A DNA stretch of 64,000 nt from a bacterium. GTDB lineage: Bacteria; CAIWAD01. Below are positions 32,181 through 42,624 of the stretch, piece by piece. The notes beneath the pieces are model-generated. The model did no database searches and was not told the DNA's origin. It saw only the letters and a list, made by a program, of their open reading frames with translations. The position numbers and the translations under genes are program-made. Location: contig JAUXWS010000095.1 of assembly GCA_030685015.1 (NCBI GenBank), forward strand, positions 1 to 64,000. Direction: 5' to 3'. Position 1 is the first letter of the stretch, and each line of letters starts with the position of its first letter.

Positions 32181-33004
32181 CACTTGCCTCCCTGTGTCAC
32201 ATGGACGCGTCGGCCCCGGTTCTGCAGGGTCAGGCGTCGCGCCCCGTCCGGTGTGCCGAGCCGCAGGCGCCCCGCCAGCCAGATGCCGTCCGTCCGCTCG
32301 AACTCGTCCAGCTCCATCACCCAGCCCTCGCGCTCGGCCCGTTCCACCAGCCCGACGCGGGGATGGACGCGCCAGGGGGCCGCCTGGACGAACTGACGAT
32401 CGGCGGGCCGCCACACCGCTTCCGCCGGCGGCAGCCATTCGCCCCACAACCAGGGCGCCAGCGACTCGCGGCGGCACAGGCCGCCCGCCAGCAGGTGTCC
32501 GGGCAGCTGGGCGCCAATCAGGGCCAGGAGGGGGGCCAGGGCGGGATCCTTCAGGTCCACCTCGACGCCCGCTCCCCGGCTGTCGGCCAGCCAACCGGCG
32601 CCCAGGTCCAGCAGGCCACCCAGGTCCTCGTCCTCCAGCAGGCGGGCCGCCCGCGAGAGCCAGCCTCCCAGCGAGGCGCCGGGCGCGGCGCCCACCGCGT
32701 CCGGCCGGCAGCGCAGGACGGCCAGCTCTCCGCCAAAGGGACTGAGCAGGCTGAGCCGCGTGCTGTCGGCGTTCCACCAGAGGTCGAGCCGGAAGGGGAT
32801 GCGCTGCCCGCCCTCCTCGTACACGCCGCGCCAGGACTGCTCAAGTCCCTCCAGCGCGGCGAAGTTGTCGCCGATCCAGGCGCGCATGTCCGCCTCGTCC
32901 AGGCGTTCCGGTCGCACCATGGTCCGGCGGCAGCCCAGCGTGCCGATCATCAGGCAGATCAGCAAGCCCTGGACGAGGTCCGGCCAGCGGCGCCGCGCCC
33001 TCAC
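32180..33004 (-). CDS. Hypothetical outer-membrane lipoprotein (LolB/DUF4292-like)
   Basis: A 274-residue lipoprotein with the signal LLICLMIGTLGC and mature Cys near residue 25. The mature part has a block, FRLDLWWNADSTRLSLLSPF, resembling the half-barrel strands of LolB/LppX/DUF4292 proteins that carry lipids or lipoproteins in the periplasm. The C-terminal part is beta-rich. The GTG start overlaps the stop of tex by 4 bp, and the stop overlaps the glycosyltransferase start. Family placement is by pattern only. Confidence 0.6.
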   Translation of the reverse strand: MRARRRWPDLVQGLLICLMIGTLGCRRTMVRPERLDEADMRAWIGDNFAALEGLEQSWRGVYEEGGQRIPFRLDLWWNADSTRLSLLSPFGGELAVLRCRPDAVGAAPGASLGGWLSRAARLLEDEDLGGLLDLGAGWLADSRGAGVEVDLKDPALAPLLALIGAQLPGHLLAGGLCRRESLAPWLWGEWLPPAEAVWRPADRQFVQAAPWRVHPRVGLVERAEREGWVMELDEFERTDGIWLAGRLRLGTPDGARRLTLQNRGRRVHVTQGGK

Positions 33005-35385
33005 GGCTTGCCCCGCCGCGCTGGATGCCAGTGCTCCGCCAGACTGCCGGGGGCCGGCTTCCCTTCGCGCCGGGGCTGGCTGGCCGCGCCTGGCCGCTCC
33101 CGCTGCGACCCGCGCGTGGCCCGCGGATTCTCCTCCAGTGCTTTGAGGGACAGGGCGAGGCGTCCCCGGGCGAGGTCCACCTCCAGCACGGCGGCCCGCA
33201 CCCGCTGCCCCACCTTGAGCAGGTCCATGGGATGGCGCACCCGTGTGTGGCTAAGCTGGGAGACGTGGATGAGCCCCTCCGTCTTCACGCCCACATCGAC
33301 GAAAGCGCCGAAATCCACCAAGTTGCGCACCGTCCCCTCCACCACCATGCCGGCCTTCAAATCCTCCAGGCGCAGGATGCCGCCCCGCAGCAAGGGGGGG
33401 TCCAAGTCCTGGCGGGGGTCGCGCCCGGGCTTGCGCAGCTCGGCCAGGATGTCGACCAGGGTGGGCAGGCCCAGCTCCAACTCGCCGGCCAGGCGTTGCA
33501 GGCCCTCACTGTCGCCGAATTCCGCCTCGACCGAGGCGGCGAGGGCGGCGGGATCCTCCAGGGGCACCTGTTGCCGGGCAAAAAGACGGCGCACCGCCTC
33601 GTAGCTCTCGGGGTGCACGCCCGTGTTGTCCAGCGGATCCAGCCCGTCACGGATGCGCAGAAAGCCGGCGCATTGCCGGAAGGCGGCCGGGCCGATGCCG
33701 GCCACTTCGCGCAGCTGCTCGCGGCGGCGGAAGGACCCATGGGCCGTCCGCCACGCCACCACCGCCCGGCTGGTGCGGGAGTTCAAGCCCGAGACATGGC
33801 GCAGGAGGCTGCCCGAGGCGGTGTTGAGATCGACTCCCACGGCATTGACGCAGGATTCCACCACCGCGTCCAGGCGTTCGCCCAAGCGGCGCGGATCCAC
33901 GTCATGCTGGTACTGGCCCACCCCCAGACTGCGGGGATCGATCTTGACCAGTTCGGCCAGGGGATCCTGCAGGCGCCGCGCGATGCTGATGTTGCCCCGC
34001 TGGGCGGCCTCCAGCCCGGGAAACTCGTCCCGGGCCTCCGGGCTGGCCGAGTAGACGCTGGCGCCGGCTTCGCTCACCACGGCATAGCGGATGGACAAGC
34101 GGTTCTCGGCGATCCACTCCGCCACCAGTTCCTCCGTCTCGCGGCTGGCTGTGCCGTTGCCGATGGCCACCACCTCCACGCCATGGCGCCGGGCCAGCTC
34201 AAGGAGGGTGGCGCGCGCTTCGGTCTGCTTGAGCAGCGGGGCATGGGGATGGATCACCTCGCCGGCCAGGAGGGCGCCCGTGGCGTCCACCACCGCCACC
34301 TTGCATCCGCTGCGGTAGCCGGGATCGATGCCCATCACCCGGCGCCCCGTCAGCGGCGGCTGCAACAACAATTGGCGCAGGTTGGCGGCGTAAAGGTCCA
34401 GGCTGTGCCCCTCCGCCTCCCGGGTCTTCTCCTCGCGCAGCTCCCGGGTGAGGGAGGGCAACAGCAGGCGCTCGAGACCGTCGGCCAAGGCGCCCAGGAC
34501 CTCCTGCCGCCAGGCCGAGGCGGGCTTCTTGAGCAGGCGGGCGGCGATCCGGTCCAGGGGCGAGGCGGCTGTCCAATCGAGGGTCAGCTGCAGGGCGCCC
34601 AGCTTCTCCCCCCGGTTGAGGGCCAACACGCGGTGGGGGGGCAGGTCGCGCAACAGCTCGGCAAAGGCGGCATAGAGGCGGAACTTGGGTGCCTCCGGAT
34701 GGGATTCGTCGCGCAGGCGGGAGCGCAGCACGGCGTGCCGTGCCCCGGCATGGCGCAGGTCGGTGCGCAAGGGCGCCTGCTCGGTCAGCCACTCCGCCAG
34801 GATGTCCCGGGCGCCGGCCAGGGCCTCTGCGGCGCCCGGCACTTCCGGTCCCCCGCAGAAGGCGGCCACCTGCGCGTCTCGACCGGCCTGGCGCAGCAAG
34901 CGCGCCTCCTCCAGGCCCAGGGTCCGGCCAGCCACCTCTTCGTCCGCCCCAGGGGTCCGGCAGAAGGCCTCCAGCCACCCGTCCAGTCCGGTGGCGTCAG
35001 CCAGCATCAAGCCGGCCAGCGGCGCCAGGCCGCGCCGCCGCGCCTCGCTGGCGCGGGTCTTGCGGCGGGGCCGGAAAGGCAGATAGAGGTCTTCCAGCTC
35101 CACCAGGCGTGTGCAGGCCTCCAGCGCCGCCCGCAGCTGGTCGTCCAGCAGGCCTTGCTCCGCGATGCTGCGCAGGATGACCTGCCGCCTGTCATCCAAC
35201 CCGCGGAGGGACGCTTCAAGCTCCTGGATGCGGCGCAGCTCCTCCTCGTCAAGTCCCCCGGTCGCCTCCTTGCGGTAGCGGGTGATGAACGGGACGGTGT
35301 TGCCTTCAGCCAGGAGGGCCAGGGCCTGCTGCACCTGTTGGAGTTTCAGGCCAAGTTGATCGGCGATGTGGCCGATGATGTCCAT
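33001..35385 (-). CDS. tex: Tex-family RNA-binding transcription accessory protein
   Basis: A 794-residue Tex/YhgF protein. Order: N-terminal helical domain (NTVPFITRYRKEATGGLDEE near residue 30), YqgF-like domain (MGIDPGYRSGCKVAVVD), helix-hairpin-helix segments with VNAVGVDLNTAS and LLRHVSGLN, and a C-terminal S1 domain (GTVRNLVDFGAFVDVGVK). It binds nucleic acid and influences transcription. The start at 35385 (MDIIGHIADQLG) fits the family N-terminus, though no good ribosome site is visible; a longer frame opens at 35445. First gene of a coupled tex - lipoprotein - glycosyltransferase set. Confidence 0.92.
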   Translation of the reverse strand: MDIIGHIADQLGLKLQQVQQALALLAEGNTVPFITRYRKEATGGLDEEELRRIQELEASLRGLDDRRQVILRSIAEQGLLDDQLRAALEACTRLVELEDLYLPFRPRRKTRASEARRRGLAPLAGLMLADATGLDGWLEAFCRTPGADEEVAGRTLGLEEARLLRQAGRDAQVAAFCGGPEVPGAAEALAGARDILAEWLTEQAPLRTDLRHAGARHAVLRSRLRDESHPEAPKFRLYAAFAELLRDLPPHRVLALNRGEKLGALQLTLDWTAASPLDRIAARLLKKPASAWRQEVLGALADGLERLLLPSLTRELREEKTREAEGHSLDLYAANLRQLLLQPPLTGRRVMGIDPGYRSGCKVAVVDATGALLAGEVIHPHAPLLKQTEARATLLELARRHGVEVVAIGNGTASRETEELVAEWIAENRLSIRYAVVSEAGASVYSASPEARDEFPGLEAAQRGNISIARRLQDPLAELVKIDPRSLGVGQYQHDVDPRRLGERLDAVVESCVNAVGVDLNTASGSLLRHVSGLNSRTSRAVVAWRTAHGSFRRREQLREVAGIGPAAFRQCAGFLRIRDGLDPLDNTGVHPESYEAVRRLFARQQVPLEDPAALAASVEAEFGDSEGLQRLAGELELGLPTLVDILAELRKPGRDPRQDLDPPLLRGGILRLEDLKAGMVVEGTVRNLVDFGAFVDVGVKTEGLIHVSQLSHTRVRHPMDLLKVGQRVRAAVLEVDLARGRLALSLKALEENPRATRGSQRERPGAASQPRREGKPAPGSLAEHWHPARRGKP

Positions 35386-36060
35386 GGGGATGTCCAAGTG
35401 CTTGTGGGTCCGCGCCTTCGAGGCATCGACCTGTTTCCGCCACAAGGTAGCAGATGGGAGCGCCCGGACGAGGGCCTGGTGAGCGCGGACAGGGCGTCAA
35501 CCGGTCCCATGCCGGGAAGGCGGACGCTACGACGCCTGACCTGTCCGGCCCCGCTCCCATCACCGGCACCCCTTCGTCCATGGGGGCCTGCAGCTGTCGG
35601 ACCTGCCCGCTGGGCTCTTCACTCCATCCCACTCGGCCCGCTCTGCGCAGCGCTCGGACACATGCCACCATGTCTCGCTGCGAAAAGTCCACGAATCCCA
35701 TCTCGACCTGGGCGCGACGTCCAGCAAAGGCCCAGGCCCGATTGGCGGCAGAGGATTGTCATGCCGAATTCCGAAATGATGGTGTCTCCCTCCCACCACC
35801 CCCCTCCCGCCCGGGGCCAATGCTGGTTGCTCTCAAAAGATCCCTGAACACGCTGCCATTTTCGCGGAAAGGAGGAAGCCCGTGAGAAAAAGCTGTCGAA
35901 GGCCGCCCCTCCCCGCCCTTGCACCCCTCATCGTCAACAACTTCTGACTGGCACAGCCCCCTGTCCGGCATGGGCCAGCCGTGGCAGGACTTTGCCCCGG
36001 CTTCACCATGTTTCCAGCAGCCGATTGCGATGAGCCCAGGCAAATGGAGGAGTCGAGACC
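35386..36060. other. Long intergenic region with a possible 21-residue leader ORF
   Basis: About 675 bp separate divergent tex and the selenoprotein gene. No convincing full gene is seen in either strand. One short frame stands out: GTG 35882 to TGA 35947 encodes VRKSCRRPPLPALAPLIVNN and a final Phe, and is preceded by a strong AAAGGAGGAAGCCC site. It may be a leader peptide or chance. The thioredoxin gene's own ribosome site GGAGGAG lies at 36046-36052. The promoters of both flanking genes should be here. Confidence 0.4.
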
Positions 36061-36447
36061 ATGCGCTTCCTGAAAAAGCTGATCGGCCTGGACGGCCGCC
36101 CGGACGAGCTGCGCGACGGCATGCTGGAGCTGGTGGTTGAACAGGAAAGCAGGCCCGTCATCGCCGAGTTCTATTCCAACACGTGAAGCGGCTGTCGGAC
36201 CGTGTCCGGTCTGCTTTACCAACTGCGCGACGACTTCCCCGACCGCCTGCGCCTGGCGCGGGCCAATGCCCAGACCAACGGCGGCACGGTCAGCCAGTTC
36301 AAGGTGCGTGGCACGCCCACCGTCCTTCTCTTCCACAAGGGGCGACTGCTCAAGCGCTGGAGCGGACAGGTCGACCTCGACGAGCTTTACGCCCAGGTGG
36401 AGGGGCTGGTGGCGGCGGGTGACAACGAAGCCAAGGGCGGGCGGTAG
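36061..36447 (+). CDS. Thioredoxin-like selenoprotein (UGA = Sec42)
   Basis: A 128-residue thioredoxin-fold protein if the in-frame TGA at 36184-36186 is read as selenocysteine. The active site reads EFYSNT-Sec-SGCRTV, aligning residue by residue with the usual EFYATWCGPCR, so the UGA replaces exactly the first catalytic Cys, giving a UxxC redox centre. Downstream in the same frame is the cis-Pro loop VRGTPTVLLFHKG and a normal thioredoxin C-terminus. GGAGGAG lies 8 bp before ATG 36061. A hairpin of SECIS type follows the UGA. Role: thiol-disulfide reduction in the cytoplasm (no signal peptide); partner unknown. Naive gene calling would split it into a 41-residue and an about 80-residue piece. 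Confidence 0.85.
36184..36213 (+). promoter_or_regulatory. Candidate bacterial SECIS element
   Basis: Nine bases after the UGA, CGGACCG (36196-36202) pairs with CGGTCTG (36207-36213), seven pairs with one G-U, around the loop TGTC. The apical loop starts 17 nt after the UGA and has G as its second base, which fits the general bacterial SECIS rules (stem-loop shortly downstream, G near the 5' side of the loop). It would recruit SelB with Sec-tRNA. selA, selB, selC and selD are not in this window. Confidence 0.65.
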
Positions 36448-36617
36448 AGCCTGCGTCGGAAAATCTGCGAAAGGGCCTCAAGCTTTTTTCCCAGGTTCCG
36501 ATAGTGGTCTCGAATCGAGGGCCGAAGCCTTTGGCCGAAGGCGACGGTGGCGATTCGCCCCGTGGTGGGCCAACCGCGGGATAGCGCGAAGACCTCCACG
36601 ATTCGCGCGGCACTCTG

Positions 36618-36653
36618 GGCGCGGCAGTCGCGACTGTCGCGCCTAGATTTTGT
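36618..36653 (+). terminator. Strong hairpin between selenoprotein gene and ispDF
   Basis: GGCGCG-G-CAGTC (36618-36629) pairs with GACTG-T-CGCGCC (36632-36643), a 12-bp stem with one G-U. On the plus strand it is followed by TAGATTTTG, a modest T-run, so it may end rightward transcription from the selenoprotein gene. It also abuts the ispDF stop codon in the opposite direction. Confidence 0.4.
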
Positions 36654-37920
36654 CCGGGGCGGCTGGCGACAGCAGGACGACGGCCTGGGCGGCGATCCCC
36701 TCGCCCCGTCCGGTGAAGCCCAGTCCCTCCGTGGTCGTGCCCTTGACATTGACACACTCCACCGCCAGGTCCAGGGCGGCGGCGATGCGGACCCGCATTG
36801 CCCCGACGTGGGGCCGCACCTTGGGCCGCTCGCAGATGACGGTGGCATCCACGTTGACCGGCCGGAAGCCCGCGGCCCGCACCCGCTGTCCGACCTCCCG
36901 CAACAAGTCCCAGGAGTCCGCCCCCCGCCACTGCTCGTCCGCATCCGGGAAGTGGGAGCCGATGTCGCCCAGCGCCGCCCCCCCCAGCAGGGCGTCGGTG
37001 ATGGCGTGCAGCAGCACGTCGGCGTCGCTGTGCCCGGCCAGGCCCCGCTCGCCGGGCAGGGGCACTCCACCCAGGACGAGGGGAGGCCCGTCGGCGAAGG
37101 CGTGGACATCAAAACCCTGGCCGACGCGAAGGCCGGGGCCGGAATCCTTGTCCTCACGCAGCCAGCATTCGGCCATGGCCAGATCCTCCCGGCGGGTGAT
37201 CTTCAGGTTGCGCCGTCCGCCCTCGACCGCCAGCACCGTCCGCCCGGGCGCATGCCGCTCGGCCAGCGAGGCGTCGTCGGTCCCCGTGAAGCCCTCCCGC
37301 GCGGCCAGTCGATGCCACTCCAGCAAATCGGGCCAGCGGAAGAGCTGGGGCGTCTGCACGGCCACGACCCGCTCTCGATCCACCGTGCGCGCCACGCGGA
37401 GACAGCCGCCGCCGGCCTCCACTTCCTTCAGCGTATCGTCCGAGACGCGCAGGGGCACGGCACCCACCGCTTGATCCTCCCGGCGCAGGGCCTCCCACAG
37501 CCGATGATACAGGGCGGCGGTGGCCAGGGGACGAACACCGTCATGCACGAAGACGGCATCCAGATCGGCGGGCAGCGCCTCCAACGCGAGCCGCACGCTT
37601 TCCTGGCGTGTGGCACCGCCGGCCAGGCAGCGGGCTTGGAAGCCCGGGGCCAGGCACCGGTCCGCCCTCAGAACCTCCTCCATCACCTGCCGAGTGGGTT
37701 CCCCATGGGCGGGCGGATGGGTCAACAAGAGGGAGACAAGCTCCACCGCGGGATGGGCCTCCGCTCCGAAGTCCAGGGCGGCGGCGAGGGAGTGGGCCAG
37801 CACGGGGCGGCCGGCCAGGGGTTGGAACTGCTTGGGTCCATTGCCCCCCATGCGGCGGCCGCTGCCCCCCGCCGTCACCACGATGGCGACGCGGGCGGGT
37901 CTGCCCGGGGCGCCGCTCAC
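36643..37920 (-). CDS. ispDF: Bifunctional IspD-IspF (MEP pathway)
   Basis: A 425-residue fusion of two non-consecutive steps of isoprenoid synthesis. The IspD half (about residues 10-250) makes CDP-methylerythritol from MEP and [22 protein letters not shown] and [14 protein letters not shown]. The IspF half (from [13 protein letters not shown]) forms the cyclic diphosphate: [18 protein letters not shown] holds the metal-binding Asp and His, with [12 protein letters not shown] later. The start is GTG 37920, overlapping the queA stop (GTGA). The fusion is known in other bacteria; here it is coupled to queA. Confidence 0.95.
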   Translation of the reverse strand: MSGAPGRPARVAIVVTAGGSGRRMGGNGPKQFQPLAGRPVLAHSLAAALDFGAEAHPAVELVSLLLTHPPAHGEPTRQVMEEVLRADRCLAPGFQARCLAGGATRQESVRLALEALPADLDAVFVHDGVRPLATAALYHRLWEALRREDQAVGAVPLRVSDDTLKEVEAGGGCLRVARTVDRERVVAVQTPQLFRWPDLLEWHRLAAREGFTGTDDASLAERHAPGRTVLAVEGGRRNLKITRREDLAMAECWLREDKDSGPGLRVGQGFDVHAFADGPPLVLGGVPLPGERGLAGHSDADVLLHAITDALLGGAALGDIGSHFPDADEQWRGADSWDLLREVGQRVRAAGFRPVNVDATVICERPKVRPHVGAMRVRIAAALDLAVECVNVKGTTTEGLGFTGRGEGIAAQAVVLLSPAAPDKI

Positions 37921-38951
37921 CGGATGAGCATGGCGTCGCCATAGCTGAAGAAGCGGTACTTCTCCTTGATGGCGGCCTTGTAGGAGGCCATGATCTGGTC
38001 CCGCGTGGCGAAGGCCGAGACCAGCATGAGCAGGGTGCTGGAGGGCAGGTGGAAATTGGTGATGAGCCGGTCCACCACTTTGAATTCGTAGGGCGGGTAG
38101 ATGAACTTGTCCGTCCAGCCCTTGTCCGGATTTATGCCGCCGTTGAAGCGCGCCACGGTCTCCAGGGTGCGGGCCACGGTGGTGCCCACCGCCCACACCT
38201 TGCCGCCCAGTTTGATGCGGTCGTTGACCGCGCGCGCCGTCTCGCGGGTCACGATGTAGTGCTCGCTGTCCATGCGATGGCGGGTGAGATCCTCCACGTT
38301 GACAGGCCGGAAGGTGCCCAGGCTGACATGGAGGGTGATGGGAACGACGGCCACGCCCTTCCTCTCCAGGCGGCCCAGCAGGCGTTTGGTGAAATGCAGT
38401 CCGGCCGTGGGGGCGGCCACCGCTCCCACCCTCTCCTCGTTGGCGAAAAGGGTCTGGTAGTTCTTCTCGTCCTTCTTGTCCGGCGTGCGCTTGATGTAGG
38501 GCGGCAAGGGCACGGTGCCGTACTTGTCGATGATCTTGTGGAAGTCCCCGTCATAATTGACGCGCACCACCCGGCCACCGGAGGTGGTGTTGTCGATGAT
38601 GTCGCAGGTGATCCCCTCCTGGAGGGTGATGGTGTTGCCCATGCGCACCTTGCGCGCCGGCTTGACCATGATCTCCCACATGTTCTCGTTCAATTCGCGT
38701 AGCAGGAAGACTTCAATCTCGGCGTCGGTCTTCTCCTTGTAGCCCGTCATGCGGGCCTTGACCACGCGCGTGTCGTTGACCACCAGCACGTCGTGCTCGC
38801 CGAAGAACTCCACGATGTCCTTGAAGAGGCGGTGCTCCACTTGTCCGCTGGCGCGGTCCAGCACCAGCAGGCGGGACTTGTCGCGCTCCTTGAGCGGCTC
38901 CTGGGCGATCAGCTTCTCAGGCAGGGGGTACTTGAAGTCGGAGAGACGCAT
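37917..38951 (-). CDS. queA: S-adenosylmethionine:tRNA ribosyltransferase-isomerase
   Basis: A 344-residue enzyme that transfers the ribosyl part of SAM to preQ1 in tRNA to make epoxyqueuosine. The start is ATG 38951 ([20 protein letters not shown]) with AAGGAAG upstream; the longer frame is not supported. Conserved blocks include [39 protein letters not shown] (here [13 protein letters not shown]), [10 protein letters not shown] and the C-terminal [16 protein letters not shown]. Length is normal for the family. It is coupled to ispDF. Confidence 0.95.
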   Translation of the reverse strand: MRLSDFKYPLPEKLIAQEPLKERDKSRLLVLDRASGQVEHRLFKDIVEFFGEHDVLVVNDTRVVKARMTGYKEKTDAEIEVFLLRELNENMWEIMVKPARKVRMGNTITLQEGITCDIIDNTTSGGRVVRVNYDGDFHKIIDKYGTVPLPPYIKRTPDKKDEKNYQTLFANEERVGAVAAPTAGLHFTKRLLGRLERKGVAVVPITLHVSLGTFRPVNVEDLTRHRMDSEHYIVTRETARAVNDRIKLGGKVWAVGTTVARTLETVARFNGGINPDKGWTDKFIYPPYEFKVVDRLITNFHLPSSTLLMLVSAFATRDQIMASYKAAIKEKYRFFSYGDAMLIR

Positions 38952-39190
38952 GGCTGCTTCCTTGCTTGGCTCCTCCCGCCCCGACACGGGCGGGCAAAGC
39001 GCGCCGGACGGCCTCCGGCAGGCGAACAACGGCGGATCAAGGTAAGGATTGCGAAGCGGCGTGAAGTGAATGGTCGATTTGTGGATCCTACAAGCCGTCA
39101 CATACAGTGCTAAAGCATTTATCCCAAAGACTCCCCCAACAGCGAGCCGCCGACCGCCCGCGGCCGCCCATTCCGTCCGGGCCGGCCGTC

Positions 39191-40228
39191 TCAGAAGGGC
39201 AGGAGCGCCTCGCCGGACGAGGGGCGGGGGCCGAGACCCAGGTGGGTCCAGGCCTTGGGCGTGGCCACGCGACCGCGCGGCGTGCGCTGCAGGAATCCCT
39301 CCTTGACCAGGAAGGGCTCCAGCACTTCCTCCAAGGTGTCCTCCTCCTCGCCCAGGGCGACGGCCAGGGTGCCCAGGCCCGTCGGCCCGCCCTGGAAGTG
39401 CTCCATGAGGATGCCCAAGAAGCGCCGGTCCAGGCGGTCGAGACCGGCCTCGTCCACCTCGAGCCGCTCGAGGCCGTAGCGGGCGATGTCCAGCGTGACC
39501 CGTCCCTCCCCCTTCACTTGCGCGAAGTCCCGCAGGCGGCGCAGCAGGCGGTTGGCGATGCGGGGGGTTCCCCGGCAGCGGCCGGACAGCTCCAGGGCCG
39601 CTTCGGGCGCCAGGTCGATCTCGAGCAGGCGGGCGCTGCGGGCCAGGATGGTGGCCAGCTCCTCCTGCGAATAGTGCTCCAGGTGGACGACGATGCCGAA
39701 GCGGGCCATCAAGGGGCTGGAGAGCAGGCCGGCGCGGGTGGTGGCGCCCACCAAGGTGAAACGGGGCAGGCCCAGCTGCACGCTGCGGGCGGCGGCGCCT
39801 CGATCGAGCAGGATGTCCAGGCGGAAGTCCTCCATCGCCGGGTAGAGGTACTCCTCCACCACCTTGCCCAGGCGGTGGACCTCGTCGACGAAGAGGATGT
39901 CGCGGTCGTTCAGGTTGGTGAGGAGGCCGGCCAGGTCGGCCGGCTTCTCAAGGACGGGACCGCTCGTCACACGGATCTGGCTGCCCAGTTCGCGGGCCAG
40001 GATGTGGGCGAGGGTGGTTTTGCCCAGGCCGGGCGGACCATGGAAGAGGCAATGGTCGAGGGCCTCGCCGCGCTGGCGGGCCGCCTCGATGAAGACGCGC
40101 AGGTTTTCCCGGTGCCGCTCCTGGCCCACGAAATCGTCCAGGCGCTCCGGGCGCAGGGCGCCCTCCTGGTGGTCCTCCGGGGCGAGGGCGGTGGAGATGA
40201 TGCGGGAGTCATCCTCGAAGTCGGCCAT
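39191..40228 (-). CDS. ruvB: Holliday junction helicase motor RuvB
   Basis: A 345-residue AAA+ ATPase that drives branch migration with RuvA. Walker A is [16 protein letters not shown], Walker [11 protein letters not shown], sensor 1 LVGATTRAG, and the winged-helix C-terminus ends near [20 protein letters not shown]. The N-terminus has [19 protein letters not shown]. Nine bases separate it from ruvA, in the order yebC-ruvC-ruvA-ruvB. Confidence 0.97.
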   Translation of the reverse strand: MADFEDDSRIISTALAPEDHQEGALRPERLDDFVGQERHRENLRVFIEAARQRGEALDHCLFHGPPGLGKTTLAHILARELGSQIRVTSGPVLEKPADLAGLLTNLNDRDILFVDEVHRLGKVVEEYLYPAMEDFRLDILLDRGAAARSVQLGLPRFTLVGATTRAGLLSSPLMARFGIVVHLEHYSQEELATILARSARLLEIDLAPEAALELSGRCRGTPRIANRLLRRLRDFAQVKGEGRVTLDIARYGLERLEVDEAGLDRLDRRFLGILMEHFQGGPTGLGTLAVALGEEEDTLEEVLEPFLVKEGFLQRTPRGRVATPKAWTHLGLGPRPSSGEALLPF

Positions 40229-40237
40229 GCCATGCCT

Positions 40238-40858
40238 CTATTTTTGCAGCACCAGCCGCAGCCAGGCCTCCACCGCCGGCTCGCCCTCGCCGCCACCTGA
40301 CTGCCAGCGCGCCAGGGCCTTGCCCAGCTCCAGTTCAGCCGGGGCCGGCTTGAACCCAAGGGCGAGGAGGGCCTCCAGGGCCTGCCGCCGCGGCTCATCG
40401 GCCCCGGCCGGGGAAGCGGGCAGGGCGACTATGCCCCCGGCCCCGGCGGGACCGTGGCGCTTCTCGAAGCGATCCTTCAATTCCAGCAGAAGGCGCTCGG
40501 CGATCTTGCGTCCGATCCCCGGCACGCGGGTGAGCCGCTCCACCTGGCCGCTGCGCACGACTTCCAGCAGATCCTGCTCCTCCAGGCCGGACAGGACGGC
40601 GAGGGCGACCTTGGGACCCACCCCGGCCACGGAGATCAGGTCGCGGAAGAGTTCGCGCTCACCCTTGCTGTGGAAGGCGACCAGGGCAAGCAGATCCTCG
40701 CGCACCAACAAATGGACCCAGAGGCGCGCTTCGGCGCCCCGCTCCAGGCGGCGGCTGGTGTTGAGGCTGCAGGCCAGGTCCCAGCCCACGCCGCCCGCCT
40801 CCAGCACCACCTGGGTGGGGGTCAGCTGCTCGACCCGGCCGCGCAGGTACTCGTACAT
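40238..40858 (-). CDS. ruvA: Holliday junction DNA-binding protein RuvA
   Basis: A 206-residue tetrameric junction binder. The N-terminal OB domain starts MYEYLRGRVEQLTPTQVVLE; two helix-hairpin-helix motifs follow (LISVAGVGPKVALAVLSG and LTRVPGIGRKIAERLLLEL); the C-terminal domain that contacts RuvB ends the protein. Its ATG lies one base after the ruvC stop, so the two are translated in tight sequence. Confidence 0.95.
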   Translation of the reverse strand: MYEYLRGRVEQLTPTQVVLEAGGVGWDLACSLNTSRRLERGAEARLWVHLLVREDLLALVAFHSKGERELFRDLISVAGVGPKVALAVLSGLEEQDLLEVVRSGQVERLTRVPGIGRKIAERLLLELKDRFEKRHGPAGAGGIVALPASPAGADEPRRQALEALLALGFKPAPAELELGKALARWQSGGGEGEPAVEAWLRLVLQK

Positions 40859-40859
40859 G

Positions 40860-41345
40860 TCAGCGTCCCGCCGGCAGCGGACGGCCGGCGCGGTTGAGGT
40901 GGCAGATGGCGGCGGCCAGGGCGTCGCTGGCGTCCAGGGGGCGGGGGGGCTGGCCCAGTCCGAGCACCTGGGTGATCATGAAGTTGACCTGGGTCTTGTC
41001 GGCGCCGCCGTGGCCGGTGACGGCCCGCTTGATCTGCATGGGCGTGTACTCGGCGACGGGCAGCCCCCGCTGGCCGGCGGCCAGGATGGCCGCGGCGCGG
41101 GCATGGGCGAGCTTGACCAGGGAGAGCACATTGGGACCTTTGAAGACCTGCTCGATGGACAGGGCGTCGGGGGAATGGAGGGCCACCAGTTCGGACACGC
41201 GCCGAAACAACTGGACCAGGCGGTCCGGGAAGTCCCCCGCCGTGGTGATGACCCCGTAATCAATGCTGCGCAGGCGGCCGCCGATGCCGTCCACCAGGCC
41301 GTAGCCCGTGCGGGCCAGGCCCGGGTCGATGCCCAGCACGCGCAT
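40860..41345 (-). CDS. ruvC: Holliday junction resolvase RuvC
   Basis: A 161-residue endonuclease that cuts junctions processed by RuvAB. All four acidic residues are visible: Asp in MRVLGIDPGLARTGYGL, Glu in ALSIEQVFKG, and the Asp pair in PLDASDALAAAICH. The start at 41345 is set by the family N-terminus; the open frame upstream belongs to the shadow of yebC. It follows yebC by 8 bp. Confidence 0.95.
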   Translation of the reverse strand: MRVLGIDPGLARTGYGLVDGIGGRLRSIDYGVITTAGDFPDRLVQLFRRVSELVALHSPDALSIEQVFKGPNVLSLVKLAHARAAAILAAGQRGLPVAEYTPMQIKRAVTGHGGADKTQVNFMITQVLGLGQPPRPLDASDALAAAICHLNRAGRPLPAGR

Positions 41346-41353
41346 GCCGGCGC

Positions 41354-42100
<747 letters not shown>

Positions 42101-42210
42101 GCTTCCTCCTTCACGCGCCCTCGCTTTCCCGGCAGGCCTGAGAGTAGCGAAATCGGCCTCCGTGAACAAGCTGGCTGTGATACAGGGATGGTCCGCCCGG
42201 CGTCGGCCCT

Positions 42211-42519
42211 TCAGCTGGGCAGCCCCTGCTGGCGGGAGTGCAGCCAGCCCAGGGCCTGGCTGACAACGGACAGCAGGTCGAAGAACTCGACCTGGGTCAG
42301 GCGGAGGACGAAGGTGTCCCCGTGGATGTAGACACGGCCGTCCCGGGCGTGGCGCTCGAAGTCGCGGGCGACAGTCAGCATCAGCTCGGAGAGCCGTCCG
42401 AGGGAGCGCTGGGTCAGGGGCAGCATGACCTGGCCAAGTCCCAGCACCAGGCGGCGATCGTCGAAAAAGATGATCTGGTTCGCGCCCGAGGCATGGGATA
42501 TGACCTGTCGAGTTTCCAC
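42211..42519 (-). CDS. Hypothetical protein (102 residues)
   Basis: A small soluble protein with a GTG start at 42519. It has alternating hydrophobic strands (VLGLGQVMLPL, GRVYIHGDTFVLRLTQVEF) and amphipathic helices, without signal or membrane segments. Codon use is like its neighbours, supporting a real gene, but the ribosome site is weak and I recognise no family. It lies between yebC and sppA, with about 100 bp on each side. Confidence 0.5.
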   Translation of the reverse strand: METRQVISHASGANQIIFFDDRRLVLGLGQVMLPLTQRSLGRLSELMLTVARDFERHARDGRVYIHGDTFVLRLTQVEFFDLLSVVSQALGWLHSRQQGLPS

Positions 42520-42624
42520 GGCCGCCCCGCATTTGCTCCCCCGGCCCCGCTAGTCCTCCCTGGCCGGCGGCGGCGTCGGGTCTCATATCGACAGGCGCGA
42601 AAAAGTCTTGATCCCCTTCGCCCC

